The position numbers were made by a program, and so were the translations under genes. The notes under the pieces were generated by a model that saw nothing but the letters and a program-made list of their open reading frames with translations, had not been told where the DNA came from and ran no database searches. Positions 1 to 10,639 of a stretch of 64,000 nt of DNA are shown piece by piece; the first letter of the stretch is position 1; every line of letters begins with the position of its first letter. This DNA is from Urophycis tenuis (taxonomy: Eukaryota > Chordata > Actinopteri > Gadiformes > Phycidae): positions 4,529,073 to 4,593,072 of the forward strand of contig JAXIVH010000030.1 of the NCBI GenBank assembly GCA_036785325.1. The letters are read 5' to 3'.

Positions 1-420
1 GGTTTGGCGGTGGGTCAGTGATGGTCTGGGAAGGCATATCTTTGGAGGGCCGCACAGACATGTGCTAGCCAGATGTACCATGACTGCCATTAGGTACCGG
101 GATGAGATCCTCAGACCATATGCTGGTGCAGTGGGCCCTGGGTTCCTTCTCATGCATGACAATGCTCAGCCTCATGTGGCTGGAGTGTGTCAGCAGTTCC
201 TGCATGATAAAGGCATTGATGCTATGGACTGGCCTGCCCGTTTCCCAGACCTGAATCCAATCGAGCATATAGATCATGTCTCATTCCATCCACCAATGCC
301 ACGTCGCACCACAGACTCTCCAGGAGTTGACCGATGCCCTGATCCAGGTCTGGGGGATCCCTCAGGAGAACATCTGTCGTCTCATCAGGATCATGCGGAG
401 ACCGGGTGCGCGCTTCTTAG
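1..420 (+). pseudogene. Tc1/mariner transposase, broken 3' part
   Basis: C-terminal catalytic part of a Tc1-like DDE transposase, entering from the left window edge. The first catalytic-core Asp is missing (outside the window); the second is in the motif MHDNAQPH (about 150-175) and the third acidic residue in FPDLNPIEH (about 242-268), both typical of fish Tc1 elements. The frame shifts by one base straight after the IEH motif, and the remainder (QELTDALIQVWGIPQE-like) continues in another frame from about 276. No inverted repeat is visible downstream. Family assignment is firm from the motifs; the copy cannot encode an active enzyme as it stands. Confidence 0.85.
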
Positions 421-479
421 TAGCTTCTCCCCCACGTACAAATGCTACATCCTTACATACTTACCTTGATTGCTACCAG

Positions 480-758
480 CTAAGAAGTTTACTTCTAGAA
501 GTTTTTCCATCAACTGCAGCTTCCAAACATTTCAACACTTGATTGTGAAGTGTATCGCCCTTGGGAGAGACTAACTTTACACCCTGACAGTATATGCCTA
601 AGCGTACGTGCACTGGAACACAACGGGCAGGCAGCATCCTCACCCAACCACCGACTAAGGGGAGATGGTAGCCCATCATAAGTAGCCCCAATCAAAAATC
701 TAATTCTGCTTGCCTCCATGCGCCACAGATCCTTCCACTTCAACCTTCTCTTATACAC
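480..758 (-). pseudogene. Retroelement reverse-transcriptase zinc-binding fragment
   Basis: Reading from 758 down, the translation has a WKDLW motif, FLIGATYDGLPSP, a CPLC pair, then HILSGCK and a QGRY motif. This order resembles the C-terminal zinc-binding region found after reverse transcriptase in many animal retroelements. The frame changes by one base near 578 (just after QGRY) and the tail continues in the neighbouring frame. There is no RT core in the window, so this is a dead fragment. The exact element family is not determined; the assignment rests on remembered family motifs, not on alignment. Confidence 0.55.
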
Positions 759-886
759 TCTCCCAATTCACCCACTGCCCTTGCTTTGCCTGTGACACTA
801 ACTGCCTTATCTTCCCATCTCCTCCTGTCGATGTACTTCTTCAACTACCATTTTCCTTGTTCTATTGCCACAGCCTTAGGGCTGGG

Positions 887-1268
887 TTATGCTTCGTTTA
901 TACTTCCACGTCGACGCGACGCTGGGGGGCTGCGGACCCTTTGCGGACCCTTTACGTCCTCGACGTGCACCTCCCCAAGTCCTAGACGCGCGTCGAGGCG
1001 ACGCAATCCCAACGCAGCGGCTTTTGCCTTCATTTCTGTAAAAAAAAAATGTTTAAAAAAATTAAACTCGCTAGTAATCCGTATGTAATGACGAGAATGG
1101 TCATTCTGGTCCCTCTACCGGTGTGGCAATGAATTGCATTTAAAGACGTAAACACCACGCAATCCCTACGCAGAAGTATCAGGGGCTCATGACTGCGTCC
1201 GAGCAACTGCGTGGCCATTGCGTGATCACGACGCGATCCCTACGCAGAAGCATAACAACTCGTGCCCT
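887..1268. mobile_element. MITE-like element with GTTATGCTT inverted ends
   Basis: The left end reads TTA-gggctg followed by gttatgcttcg; the right end, reverse complemented, reads gggcacgag then gttatgcttctgcg. The interior is rich in GCGTCGA-type words in both orientations. No coding capacity. A second, truncated copy of the left end lies at 32763-32861, also right after TTA. The TTA flank suggests PIF/Harbinger-type insertion, but the right flank is TTT, so the class is inferred, not proven. Confidence 0.6.
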
Positions 1269-1971
1269 TTCCAGCCAGAGACCAGACGCTGAACACACAA
1301 TGGAGTAACAATACGAGAAATTAATACTTTCATGGTCACTTTTGCACTTATAAAATTTATTTATATAGATATATTTATCTATATAGTTCTCTACTATGTA
1401 TATATAATATAGAATATCTATGTATAGGCCTACTGCATTCCTTTCACAGTCAAATGTAATTACACCTTGGCAATGACAACACAAATACATAAGCTATATA
1501 ATTATCAGCATTCAAAAGGCCAAACATTCTGGAGAAAAAACTAACTGACAAGGGAAATATACAAAAACAGCTAAAGCTGGATTGTAATATCCAACACAAG
1601 CCCTTAACCCTCAGCAGTTTAGTAATCGCAGAAAAGACAATCGCTTCTTCCTCTTCGGCACTCATACTTTGTTGAGTGAGTCGGTGGCCACTAGAGGGCA
1701 GCGTTTCTGATATCTGCAGCACTCTAGAGAGCAGGCACCGCGTAAGCAGGGACATGACACGTTTGGTTCAAAATGGGGAGGTCGGGAGGATTTAAATGTG
1801 TTTATCTTACTTAAATTCTGATAAAACCAGGTCCAGAGATCTGGTTTCGCATTGTTAAGAAATACAACAAATAAACAAAAAAAAAAGAGCCAACCACAGA
1901 AGGTACATGGTTTGCTGTGGAATGTCTTGATCATTTTTGACACAATGTCTAAATGAACCTTGGGAGAGAGG

Positions 1972-2008
<37 letters not shown>

Positions 2009-2202
2009 AATTCTATTGAATATAAATCCAAACAAAGATATACCATAAAAAACTAAATATCCAATTAGGCTCCAGAGTTTTTTCTTGCACTGATTGTACT
2101 CAGATGCACTGGGCCATTGTCTAATGAATACATTCTTGGTAGCTTTGTTTTCTGTTTGCGCCAACCTTGTTCTCATTATCATTCCAATCATTGTCGTCTG
2201 CG
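1269..2202. other. Non-coding stretch with a long poly-A run
   Basis: No gene is recognisable. AT-rich sequence with an uninterrupted run of 34 A at 1974-2007 and a shorter one at 1878-1887. The A run could be the tail of a retroposed sequence, but no recognisable body precedes it. Confidence 0.5.
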
Positions 2203-2208
2203 TTTATT
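2203..2208 (-). terminator. Candidate nr1d2 poly(A) signal AATAAA
   Basis: AATAAA on the minus strand, 640 nt downstream of the nr1d2 stop codon and the first one met in that direction. Placement by pattern only; a 3' UTR of about 0.65 kb would result. Confidence 0.3.
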
Positions 2209-2745
2209 TAGAGAGGAGTTCCTACAAACCCCTCTAGAGTTCTCGGCACCAAGTTAGCGGCAACACCAATACCTAGAACAGGAGGAAATAGCCAGAAGCA
2301 GTCACATATTGCACTATTAATGCCAACTAGGTCTACACTATACAAAATAGACACTCCTAACATCTGTACAGCTGCAAAACAACTTTTTTTTCTTCCGCTG
2401 CACACTCACACACACATACCTAATACGAGAAACTAAATAACATTGAGTCAGTGCTATCGTATGTCTGTATTCCAACAACAGAGGCCTTTCAGCCCTACAG
2501 TATAACGACATATGGTCTGCAATTCCCCCTGCCCAAACGCCACGTATTTCATACGCATTTCATACACATTTCATACGTTTGGGCCTTTTCAGTTCAGCTT
2601 GACTTTTGAAGTCATCGAGACCCCTGAACAAAAACCAAGTCACGTGGAGGTAGCTTGGCTAGCTAGCTGTGGTAGTGGCTGTCTTCACGGATGTCGGAGG
2701 TCCAATGTAATGGAGGTTTGTTGGAAAGTTAATGCGGGTTGCGGT

Positions 2746-2747
<2 letters not shown>

Positions 2748-2780
<33 letters not shown>
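2748..2780. repeat. (CTG)11 triplet repeat in the nr1d2 3' UTR
   Basis: Eleven uninterrupted CTG units on the plus strand, which are (CAG)11 in the nr1d2 transcript, starting about 67 nt after its stop codon. Not coding in the nr1d2 frame. Confidence 0.9.
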
Positions 2781-2782
<2 letters not shown>

Positions 2783-2847
2783 TGTCCATCACGACAACAC
2801 CAGTGGCTGCTGCAGCCCGGCACCCCCTGGGTGGGTGGGGGGGGGGT

Positions 2848-5800
2848 TCAGGAATGGACCTTGAAGGCCAGCAGCTGCTCCGAGTGTATGTTATTGAGGC
2901 TGCGCAGGTCGGGCAGCTTGAGCAGCAGCTTGGTGAACACGGCCGTCTCGTTGGGCGCATGGTTCTTGGTGATGAGGCTGCGCAGCGCGCGGATCAGTGT
3001 CTCCTGCAGCGCCTCCACAGAGTTCACGTTCTCGATGCCGGAGCGATCTGCCCAGAGAGAGAGAGCGAGAGAGAGAGAGTGTGAGAGAGTGAGAGATTAG
3101 TTTGAGTTGGGCGTCAACAACATTCATCACTTGGGAGTGGTGGTGACTTATAATCAAAAGCATTTTGGTTTTCTTTCCAAAGCGCACTACACTGACTCTT
3201 TATCGTGTGAGTTGAACATGATCCATAATTCATTTAGCAAAAAAAATAGAATACAAATCAGCACATAACAGAAGCCAAAATGAGAATAGACTAAATGGAT
3301 CAACACCTGCGGACACCAGAACCACCGCCGTGAACAGGCTCATCTCCTCCTCGCTCAGGCCCAGGTTGGTGAGCTTCTCGCTGAAGTCAAACATGGAGGC
3401 CAGGAGGTCGCCGGCGCCCATGGCCCGAAGCCCCTCCACGCTGTACTTCCTGCCGCCCAGGAAGGTCACGGTGCGATCCGTCACGTCGAACAGCGACGCA
3501 AAGCGCACCACTAACACCTGCCAAAATTCATAGCAGCAGCACTGTCTCTGTCAGTCCGAGGGTTCAACTCCACACAACTACGCTGTTCTGTTTGCTTTTC
3601 TATTCTCCACGGGCGCATTGACAGAGACAGAGACAGAGAGAGAGAGGCAGAGATAGAGAAAGAGAGAGAGAGAGAGAGAACAGGAGGCTGTGTTAAAACT
3701 AGGAAGGGAGAGGGGTGTGAGAATCGTACCTCAAACGTGCCAGCCTTCAGCAGGCTGACCTGGTCGTGCTGGGAGAGGTCCCTAAAGCCGGGGATCTTCT
3801 TGGCGAACTCCACCACCTCCCGCACCGCGGGGGTGAAGCTCTGGGAGAACTCTGCCCACACGCCCTGGCCGGACTTGTGGGGGTCCACGTGGGGGGACAG
3901 GTTCATGGGACACACCTGGCGGGGGAGGAGGTGAGGGACAAAGGAAAATAAAGAAATTAACTAAAGGGTTAAGAGGGTCAATCTAAATCAACAAAGAGGA
4001 ACCACGACCGCTGCTTCTTTTCCAAATGCCGACTCCACACGTGCACTCACCAGATGCATTCTGTTGCCCCCGCCGATGGCATGGTGTTGGGGGCCTTTGA
4101 AGGAGCCCTGGGGGTTGGCCGGGCACTGGCCCCCGGGGGAGGTGTAAGGCAGTCTGTAGGGGCAGCGGTCCCCTGGACCGGGGGGCTCGGGGCCCTGGGG
4201 GCCAGAGCTGCCGGCGGCTGGGGGCACCTGTGCGGCGACGGCGGACAAGTTGTTCTGGTGGTTACTCCAGGCCTCCTGCCTCTCCTCCATGCTGGACATC
4301 CTGTAGGAGGAGATTGTGTTGCCGCAGGCAACGGCCGCACCGGCGCCCTGGTGCTGGTGGTCCGAGGAGGAATCAGGGGTCCCGCCGGAGGAGAGGCTGC
4401 CGGCCTGCTCCTGGTTGTACATGAAGTCCTCCCGGTGGGCCCGGGTCACCGAGCCGATCACCTCCTCCTCCCCACTGTCCGATGCCGAGCTGGAGGAGGA
4501 GGAGGCAGAGCCGGTGTCCATGGCGACCACCGGCTCCAGGTCCGAGCCGGGCTCTGGGTCGACGAGGTCAGAGGCGGGGGCCGGGCGGGCTGCCGGGACG
4601 GGCGCTGCGGCGGCGATGGCGAGCGGCTGGTTGCCGTGGAGATCGCCGTTGTTCATCATGTTATTCATGGCGCTCTGCATCTCCAGTAGCATGCGCTGCT
4701 TTTCCCGTTTGGGGATGCGGCCGAAGCGCACGGCTGAAGGGAGCGAGAAAGAGAGACAGAGGTTCTGATGAGTTTCACCATCGTCCCAACACCACAACGG
4801 CTGCTTCAGGGCGTGACATTAGGTTCAAATAGAGCACTGGCACTAGGATCTGATCATCCAAAACCAAGATCATATCAAACATCCAAACTGTAAACATTAT
4901 CTTAACTAGCTTTTTTTGGCCAAACTTTGAAGAGGAAAAAAAGTGCATGGAAATGTCTTTCTTTATGACCAACAGAGCTATGAATTGATCAATTCAGAAC
5001 GGAATCCCAGGGGGACATGGGGGGGGAGGGGGTACTCACAGTCCCGGGACATCCCCACCATCAGGCACTTCTTGAAGCGACACTGCTGGCAGCGGTTCCG
5101 GTTGATGCGCATGATGGGGCAGCCGTCGTTCTTAAGGCACTTCTTGTACAGGATGTTCTGCTGGATGCTGCGCCTGAAGAAGCCCTGTGAGGAGGAGGAA
5201 GGAGGAGGAGAAGGAAGACACGGCGCTCAGCATCTGGACACATCTGTGCGCGGACACAGAGGGGAGGGGCTGGCGGGGACGCGGGACTGCTTTTTCCACA
5301 GCCATTGTCGCGGTGCAGCTTTAATGATATGAATGAATGAACAAATAGAGGGCCTTTCCCGGGGACTCACCTTGCATCCCTCGCAGGCATGGACCCCATA
5401 GTGGAAACCCGAGGCTACGTCGCCACACACTTTGCACAGCAGCACCAGTCCGTTGAGTTCTGAGAAGGGTCACACACACACACACACGTTCAAATTTAAC
5501 CAAGTTTAACATTCAATCAAGGTATTGTTACCGTTGAACATTGTATGTGCAATGAGTCTATATTATACTATATAAAGAGATGTTGCGAGAGTCTGAAGTT
5601 TCCAAGACTCACTCGTGATGCCTCCTTTGAGCGTGGCGTTGGAAGCGCGGCCAGATTTCTGGGCTGCGGCCGGGGGGGCGCGTCCAACCGCGGGGTGCGG
5701 GTCGCCCCGGCGACGGCTCGGGGTAGAGCTGTCGGGCTGCGCCAACGGAGACTGGCGGCTCCCGTTGGACGAGTCGCTGTGGCAGGACTCCGGGCTGGAG

Positions 5801-7375
5801 GCCGAGCTTATGTAGGCTATCACCCCACCTGCTGGACAAGGACAGAATTACACAACTAGTCGGTCGACAGATGTATAAAAACTAAATAAATGCTGGTGCA
5901 GTCTGCAATTTGGAATAGCCATATTCATTGGGAATTATGTGGACAACTGTAAACCTTGCTGACCCAGATAATACTGACAATTGGGGCTCACTGCGCATCA
6001 TCACCTACGCACACATTCCCTCCTGTGGTGACAGCAGGAAAAGCATGTAAAGGGCCAGACTGGAGGCAGCCTATGAGCAGTTACAGGTGTTTCTTTTCTT
6101 TTTTTTTTCCTTTAACACACGCTGACCTGGTTTCATATTCACCACATTCTCAACTGTTAGATAACAGCCATTACATAATGCGCACGTCGGCAGGGTTGTG
6201 TGCAATGGTACACAGGAAACCCTTTCCACGCAGACGGGCACTTATGAAAATTACATTCTGCCTGACGACTGGATTTGGTCCTTAACATTGAAAGAAAAAC
6301 ACATATAACACATATATATAACCCTTCTCTCTATGTGGGGACCTTTTTGACAGCCAATAAATAATAAGCACATCAACTATTGAAAAAAGCTGCATTGATT
6401 GCATGTTAAACAATTTCTATTAAAGCATAATGATCAATGCCATTGACAGATCGGTATCAACAGATTGGTATCTATACCATCTATTTCTATATAAGGCCAT
6501 GGTATCTATAATAATGCATTGGCACAGTGTGTGAAAGTGTGGATTCCAATAACCTTATCATCATTATCATCAGCATCATTATTGATGGATACCGAATTAT
6601 CTCGTCTTCAAATATGCGTATACAACAATTGAGCATTTTCCTATTTCCAATTACATTAAATGTTAGTATAATTTTTTATGTTCCATATGATAAATTATAA
6701 TTATTTATCATTATTATTCACCATACATGAAACCAACCAACACTCCTGAGGTCGAAAAGTTTTTTGTCCCGACCATCGTCAAATTATGTATTAAATATTG
6801 CCACAATAATTCATTTTGCAGCAGGCCCCATGTGGACCGGGCATGGTTTCTCCAAGAGCTAGACGCACTAAGTGGGTCATCGCCACACGTCCACGGTGAC
6901 ATCTCACGTGTATCCACGGCTTTCACCACGCCAGCCTGTCTCGGTAAATTATGCAATGCTACGACACAGCCACCCTCGTCCAATCGGAGAGGACGCACGG
7001 AGAGCGTAAACACAAGTGCACATGGCTAGGATCCCCGGTCCATGTGAGAGAGGGAGCTGCAGTGCTGCTGATAAGGCTGGCATGGTATTATACTAGCATC
7101 CCGGTGCTACTGCCGACCCAGTTAAAATGCTAACCAATAACTGAATTGCAACAATGTGTTGTGCTATGGAAATTACAAAGACATGTTGAGTTACAAAAGA
7201 GTAAAACAAAAAAACTCAATGTCAAACTGCAGATAATAAAGAATGAACTCAAAATGTAATGTAAATGCAAATACAAAGGTAGGCCTGTCTACAGTTCTAT
7301 AATTGCAGTAGGCTATATTACAAATGACTGGAATCGGGTAAAAAACAATTTCTTACCAGCTTTGGATGACTCCAT
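2848..7375 (-). CDS. nr1d2: Nuclear receptor subfamily 1 group D member 2 (REV-ERB beta), 8 coding exons
   Basis: Heme-sensing transcriptional repressor of the circadian clock. Coding exons: 7375-7357, 5831-5613, 5459-5371, 5184-5040, 4733-4051, 3915-3730, 3517-3307, 3047-2848. All junctions have GT/AG and the phases join into 583 codons (human NR1D2 is 579). The start is MESSKA, leading to GGVIAYISS as in the family N-terminus. The DNA-binding domain spans about residues 86-157: zinc finger 1 CKVCGD..CEGC (C88, C91, C105, C108), zinc finger 2 beginning at C125, P-box EGCKGFF. Exon 5 is the long hinge. The ligand-binding domain is about 386-583. Cys387 (in MHLVCPM) and His572 (in NNIHSEQ) match the two heme ligands known in human NR1D2. 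The protein ends shortly after, without helix 12, as expected for a constitutive co-repressor binder. MHLVCPM and ENVNSVEALQ favour NR1D2 over NR1D1. Which fish paralogue (a or b) is not decided. Confidence 0.95.
3056..3098. repeat. GA-rich microsatellite in nr1d2 last intron
   Basis: Purine (GA)n tract on the plus strand immediately beyond the acceptor of the last exon; on the mRNA strand it is a CT-rich tract and could serve as the polypyrimidine tract. Confidence 0.8.
3622..3680. repeat. GA microsatellite in an nr1d2 intron
   Basis: (GA)n-type tract within the intron between the first and second ligand-binding-domain exons. Confidence 0.8.
5471..5488. repeat. (CA)n next to the nr1d2 exon 3 acceptor
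   Basis: Dinucleotide repeat ending 11 nt upstream of the splice acceptor of the exon encoding zinc finger 1; it reads (TG)n in the pre-mRNA. Confidence 0.85.
6869..6879 (+). promoter_or_regulatory. RORE in nr1d2 intron 1
   Basis: TAAGTGGGTCA matches the ROR/REV-ERB response element WAWNTRGGTCA at every position. It lies about 490 bp inside intron 1 from the first coding exon. Function is inferred from the match and from its neighbours, an E-box 25 bp and a D-box-like site 68 bp further on. Confidence 0.5.
6905..6910. promoter_or_regulatory. Canonical E-box CACGTG in nr1d2 intron 1
   Basis: Palindromic CACGTG, the preferred CLOCK/BMAL1 site. Rev-erb genes are known CLOCK/BMAL1 targets, including through intronic E-boxes in Nr1d1. 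Six bases alone are weak evidence; the clustering with other clock elements raises it. Confidence 0.5.
6948..6957 (+). promoter_or_regulatory. D-box-like site in nr1d2 intron 1
   Basis: ATTATGCAAT differs at one position from the PAR-bZIP/E4BP4 consensus RTTAYGTAAY. It would also fit C/EBP-type bZIP proteins. Confidence 0.35.
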
Positions 7376-9090
7376 GTCCTCCTGGCTTTTGGGATTTCCT
7401 TCTTGCTACCTCGATTTCGAAGCCGTTTTGCTGATGTATTGATCAGCAACAAGATGTCGCTGACTGATCTTACTCGTAGAATTCTAATGGTGAGGCTACA
7501 CCATGAAGAAATATGAATTCACAATGACTATATCACGAAAATAGCGTAATCCAATTGACCGACTCAATAAGCATTACACTGTTTTCGGTACACTTGGCTT
7601 AATTCGCGAGTGTTTTCAGAAACGCCTGAACATTTTCACTAGGCGAGCGTCGGAAATGTTAAGCTGGGAGTTCGTCTGCTGCGACGGAAAGACTACGAGA
7701 TTGGTTATTCAGTCTTCGTTTTCAACGTTATCCAAATGTGCCCATAAAGAACACATTAGTAAACTCCGAGCAATAATAAACCGAGGTGCTTGCAAAGGCG
7801 ACAAAGTTATCCCTGCGACTCCGCTGTCGAAGAAGACCTGCTTGCTCTGCCTGTAACCTCGTTCCCAAGAACGAGAACGCCTGGGACCGGATGGACCAAA
7901 TAAGCGTTAGTGGCGAGAGAGAGGGCGGGACTTCCGGTAGGGGGCTATCTGTTTTTGTTACATATTTGGGATAATGCTTTGTCAAAATGTACTTCAAAAC
8001 TCCATGTTCATTATCATCGTCAATATTGTTATTCTTGACATGATCTTAGTCGTCTTGCTCAGGGGGACTGTTAACTGGTGTAAACGGCTCGTTGAAAGGA
8101 AGTGATCTGAGGCCTGAAATTGCGTGGCGGTAGACCGGGACACGCTACAATTCAGGATCCCCTCTCATCCTCGCTCAGACTGGAGCAACAAGCTCACTGT
8201 GCAACCATGTGACCAGTCAGTACTCGGCTCCTCCCTCTCTGTAGCTTAGCATGGGTGTCAATGTGACCCACTGACACACTTTTAAAAGTTAAAGTGAACA
8301 AAGTTAAAGGTGAAACAAAAGATCACGAGAACTAGAAATAAAAATAAATTTAAAATGTAAATCTAAAATGTAATCAGAAATTGTTTTATAGAATTGTCTC
8401 TCCCGCTTGAGGACGTCAAGTTTGTATAGGCTTGCTTATCTAAAATATTATACCCAGAAAATTTGTATCGTCTGCATCAGCATATGGCAATAAAACATAT
8501 TAAGGAGATCACGTTCATAAAAAGAGGCTTACATGATTGTATCATGTTACTCTAGTCTTTTCAATTATTCACGACCAACAAAAAAATATATATATTTCCA
8601 AAAACATTAAATAGACAGTACATATATGCCTCAGAATTAGTTATAGCAGGAAACTGGTTCAGGAAGAGTGTCTCTGAGATATCTGGACAAAAAGCCAAAC
8701 ATGTAGAGAAAAGTTTCCCCCTTGCAGGGTCCCATGCCACCAGTGTTTGGTGAAAAGATTCAGAGTTTCACATGTTGCCCCTGTCATCACTGGTCTGGTC
8801 TTTGTCCAATCAGTGCCAACACTTTTATAAAGAACCGTTGTAGATGAATTATGAACTGTAAACATTGTGAAGTGACTATACGTATGTGACTGTGTTTCAG
8901 GTATTTTTATGTGCCAGTTGAAAAAAAAGACATTTTACATATAGGAAATAACCCTATTTTGTAGCCTTTGCCAGCTGTTAATTATTAAGAAGGCGAGGCA
9001 ATGCGATAAGTAACTCTTTAACAAACATTACAGTACTGCATTACATTAGACTAGATCATGTACACAGTCTTTCCAGAATCTTCAGTCAGT
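7376..9090. other. nr1d2 upstream region, no gene seen
   Basis: Presumably contains the nr1d2 5' UTR and promoter (minus strand). A GC-box/ETS-like patch (gggcgggacttccgg) lies around 7922-7936. Beyond about 8 kb the DNA becomes AT-rich and nothing coding is recognisable. No TATA box was assigned. Confidence 0.4.
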
Positions 9091-9092
9091 CC

Positions 9093-9185
9093 TTTTTCTA
9101 TTAGATTAGATTAGAATCAACTTTATTGTCATTGTGCAGAGTACAAGTACAGAGACAAACAGTATAGAGCCACATATATGGGTGT
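9093..9185. repeat. Dispersed LINE-tail-like repeat (copy 1)
   Basis: Starts with (TTAGA)n and continues with the ACTTTATTGTCATTGTGCAG core and a GAGTACAAGTACAG block. The same sequence recurs at 37557-37645; a related (AATAG)n/TTTATTGTCATT copy is at 15846-15925. These look like 3' ends of non-LTR elements in one family. Confidence 0.7.
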
Positions 9186-9508
9186 ATGGGTAGTTACAGT
9201 ACAGTATGGTAATAAATAATGGAGTGGGATAATGCAGGGGATTTGTACAGTAGTGCAATTCAACAGCAAAAGTAAAGTGACCTAGTGAGGTATGAGCAGC
9301 ATAAGATGGATACAACGGCTAATGCAGTTGGTATGGGAGTGAAGTATTCAAGAAGACATGCATGATGCAGTGAGTACACTATAGAACAGCATACAGCAGT
9401 ATTGTGACGTGTGGTGATGTTATCACTACAGGCAGTGGTCAAGTTGTAAAAAAAAGCCAGGGGGGATGGTGGATCTGTGATCCTGCTATAGGGGGGTCCG
9501 GGGGAATG

Positions 9509-9531
9509 CCCCCCCCCCCCCCCCCCCCCCC
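9509..9531. repeat. Poly-C run of 23
   Basis: Homopolymer preceded by several G runs (9463-9504). A similar GGGGGATGG/poly-C block occurs at 11184-11297. Confidence 0.9.
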
Positions 9532-9826
9532 AGATTAAAAACAAAAATCCAAAAATGGTGACTTATAATGAGTTTTGAGGTAAGAAATCACAAAAACCTG
9601 TGATTTTAAAATCATAAGACTAACCTGCAGTTCAGGGTAGTTGAGAAGACTGGATATCTGTATTAGCAGAGGATTGTTTGGTGCTGACTGCCTTAAGGGC
9701 CCTTCATTTGATCTAATGACAGCGCATTTGGTGGGAGACCAACGTTGTACCCTTTTGATTATTGTTTAAGCACAAAGATAATTATTATATTATATTACTG
9801 TAAAACAACATGCATGCTATGGATAT

Positions 9827-9974
9827 TCCGGCCAACAGTTAAATCGAACGCAACTGGACTTAGATTTGTCTGTGAAGACGTTTCGCCTCTTATCCAAGCG
9901 GCTTCATCAGTTCGTAACGCATCAGTCTGACTAGTCCGCACTAGTCTGACAGACAGTGGAGTTAGACCCAGGTA
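9827..9974 (-). repeat. Penelope-like terminal repeat, inverted copy
   Basis: 148 bp, an inverted copy of 10640-10787 with only a handful of differences seen by eye. It flanks the Penelope endonuclease fragment on its left side. Inverted partial terminal repeats are a known feature of Penelope-like insertions. Confidence 0.8.
9874..9913 (-). ncRNA. Hammerhead-ribozyme-like core (inverted repeat copy)
   Basis: Same motif set as at 10701-10740: CTGATGA, a GCC/GGC stem II, GAAA and a GTC cleavage triplet, on the minus strand. Confidence 0.45.
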
Positions 9975-10046
9975 GAAAGGCTTGAGGAGAGGATTGACCA
10001 CCTTCTCCACCTTCTCCAAAATCTTAAAACCATCCTACCGGGCGCT

Positions 10047-10490
10047 TTGTTTGAAAGAGTTGTAGACTTCACCAAGAAAGCTCAACTGTCACAACAGTAC
10101 AAGAGCAAAGACTCTTACATTGGTGAAACTAAACAACCTCTAAACAAGCGCATGGCCCAACACAGAAGGGAAAACTCCTCAGGTCCAGTATCAGCTGTCT
10201 ATTTACACCTAAAGGAAAAGGCTCACTCCTTTGAGGACAGCAATGTCAAAATCCTGGACAGAGAGGACAGATGGTTTGAAAGAGGGGTAAAAGAAGCCAT
10301 CTATGTCAAAGTGGAAAAGCCATCTCTCAACAGGGGAGGGGGTCTGAGACATCAGTTATCCCCCATCTACAATGCTGCACTTTCAGCCATTCCCAGGAGG
10401 GTGAATAACAAAGGCTGCCCAAAACTAACCTCAAGTGGCTCTATGGAACAGAACGACTGTCGTTCACTGGTAACTGCACATCATACCTAA
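10047..10490 (+). pseudogene. Penelope-like retroelement, C-terminal GIY-YIG endonuclease fragment
   Basis: Residues about 20-130 of this frame contain SYIGETKQPLNKRMAQHRR, then SAVYLHLKEKAHSFED, DREDRWFERGVKEAIYV and GGGLRHQLSP, the conserved string of the GIY-YIG endonuclease that follows reverse transcriptase in fish Penelope-like elements. The endonuclease nicks target DNA for element insertion. The reverse transcriptase itself is absent, so this is a 5'-truncated copy. It sits between two inverted 148-bp repeats (9827-9974 and 10640-10787), which define the insertion as about 960 bp. The frame is open through the conserved part, but the element cannot be autonomous. Confidence 0.85.
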
Positions 10491-10639
10491 CGACTGTCGT
10501 TCTCCAGTGGCCCCACCCACCCCTAATGATCATCTTCCACCAAGATGACTCACAGGCCCCAAACAATGGTCAGGTGAAGCTACACTAATGATCTATTGTT
10601 TTAGGAGTTTGGTGGGTGGACACCTCCACTGAGGTTAAA

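Noticed and set aside
1974..2007. Poly-A run as the tail of a processed pseudogene
   Set aside because: No recognisable retroposed gene body or flanking duplication precedes it.
2512..3084. Plus-strand 190-codon open frame with poly-Cys
   Set aside because: It is antisense to the nr1d2 last exon and reads through the CTG repeat; no family resemblance.
4054..4689. Plus-strand 211-codon open frame
   Set aside because: Antisense shadow of the GC-rich nr1d2 hinge exon, whose minus-strand frame is in phase with both neighbours.
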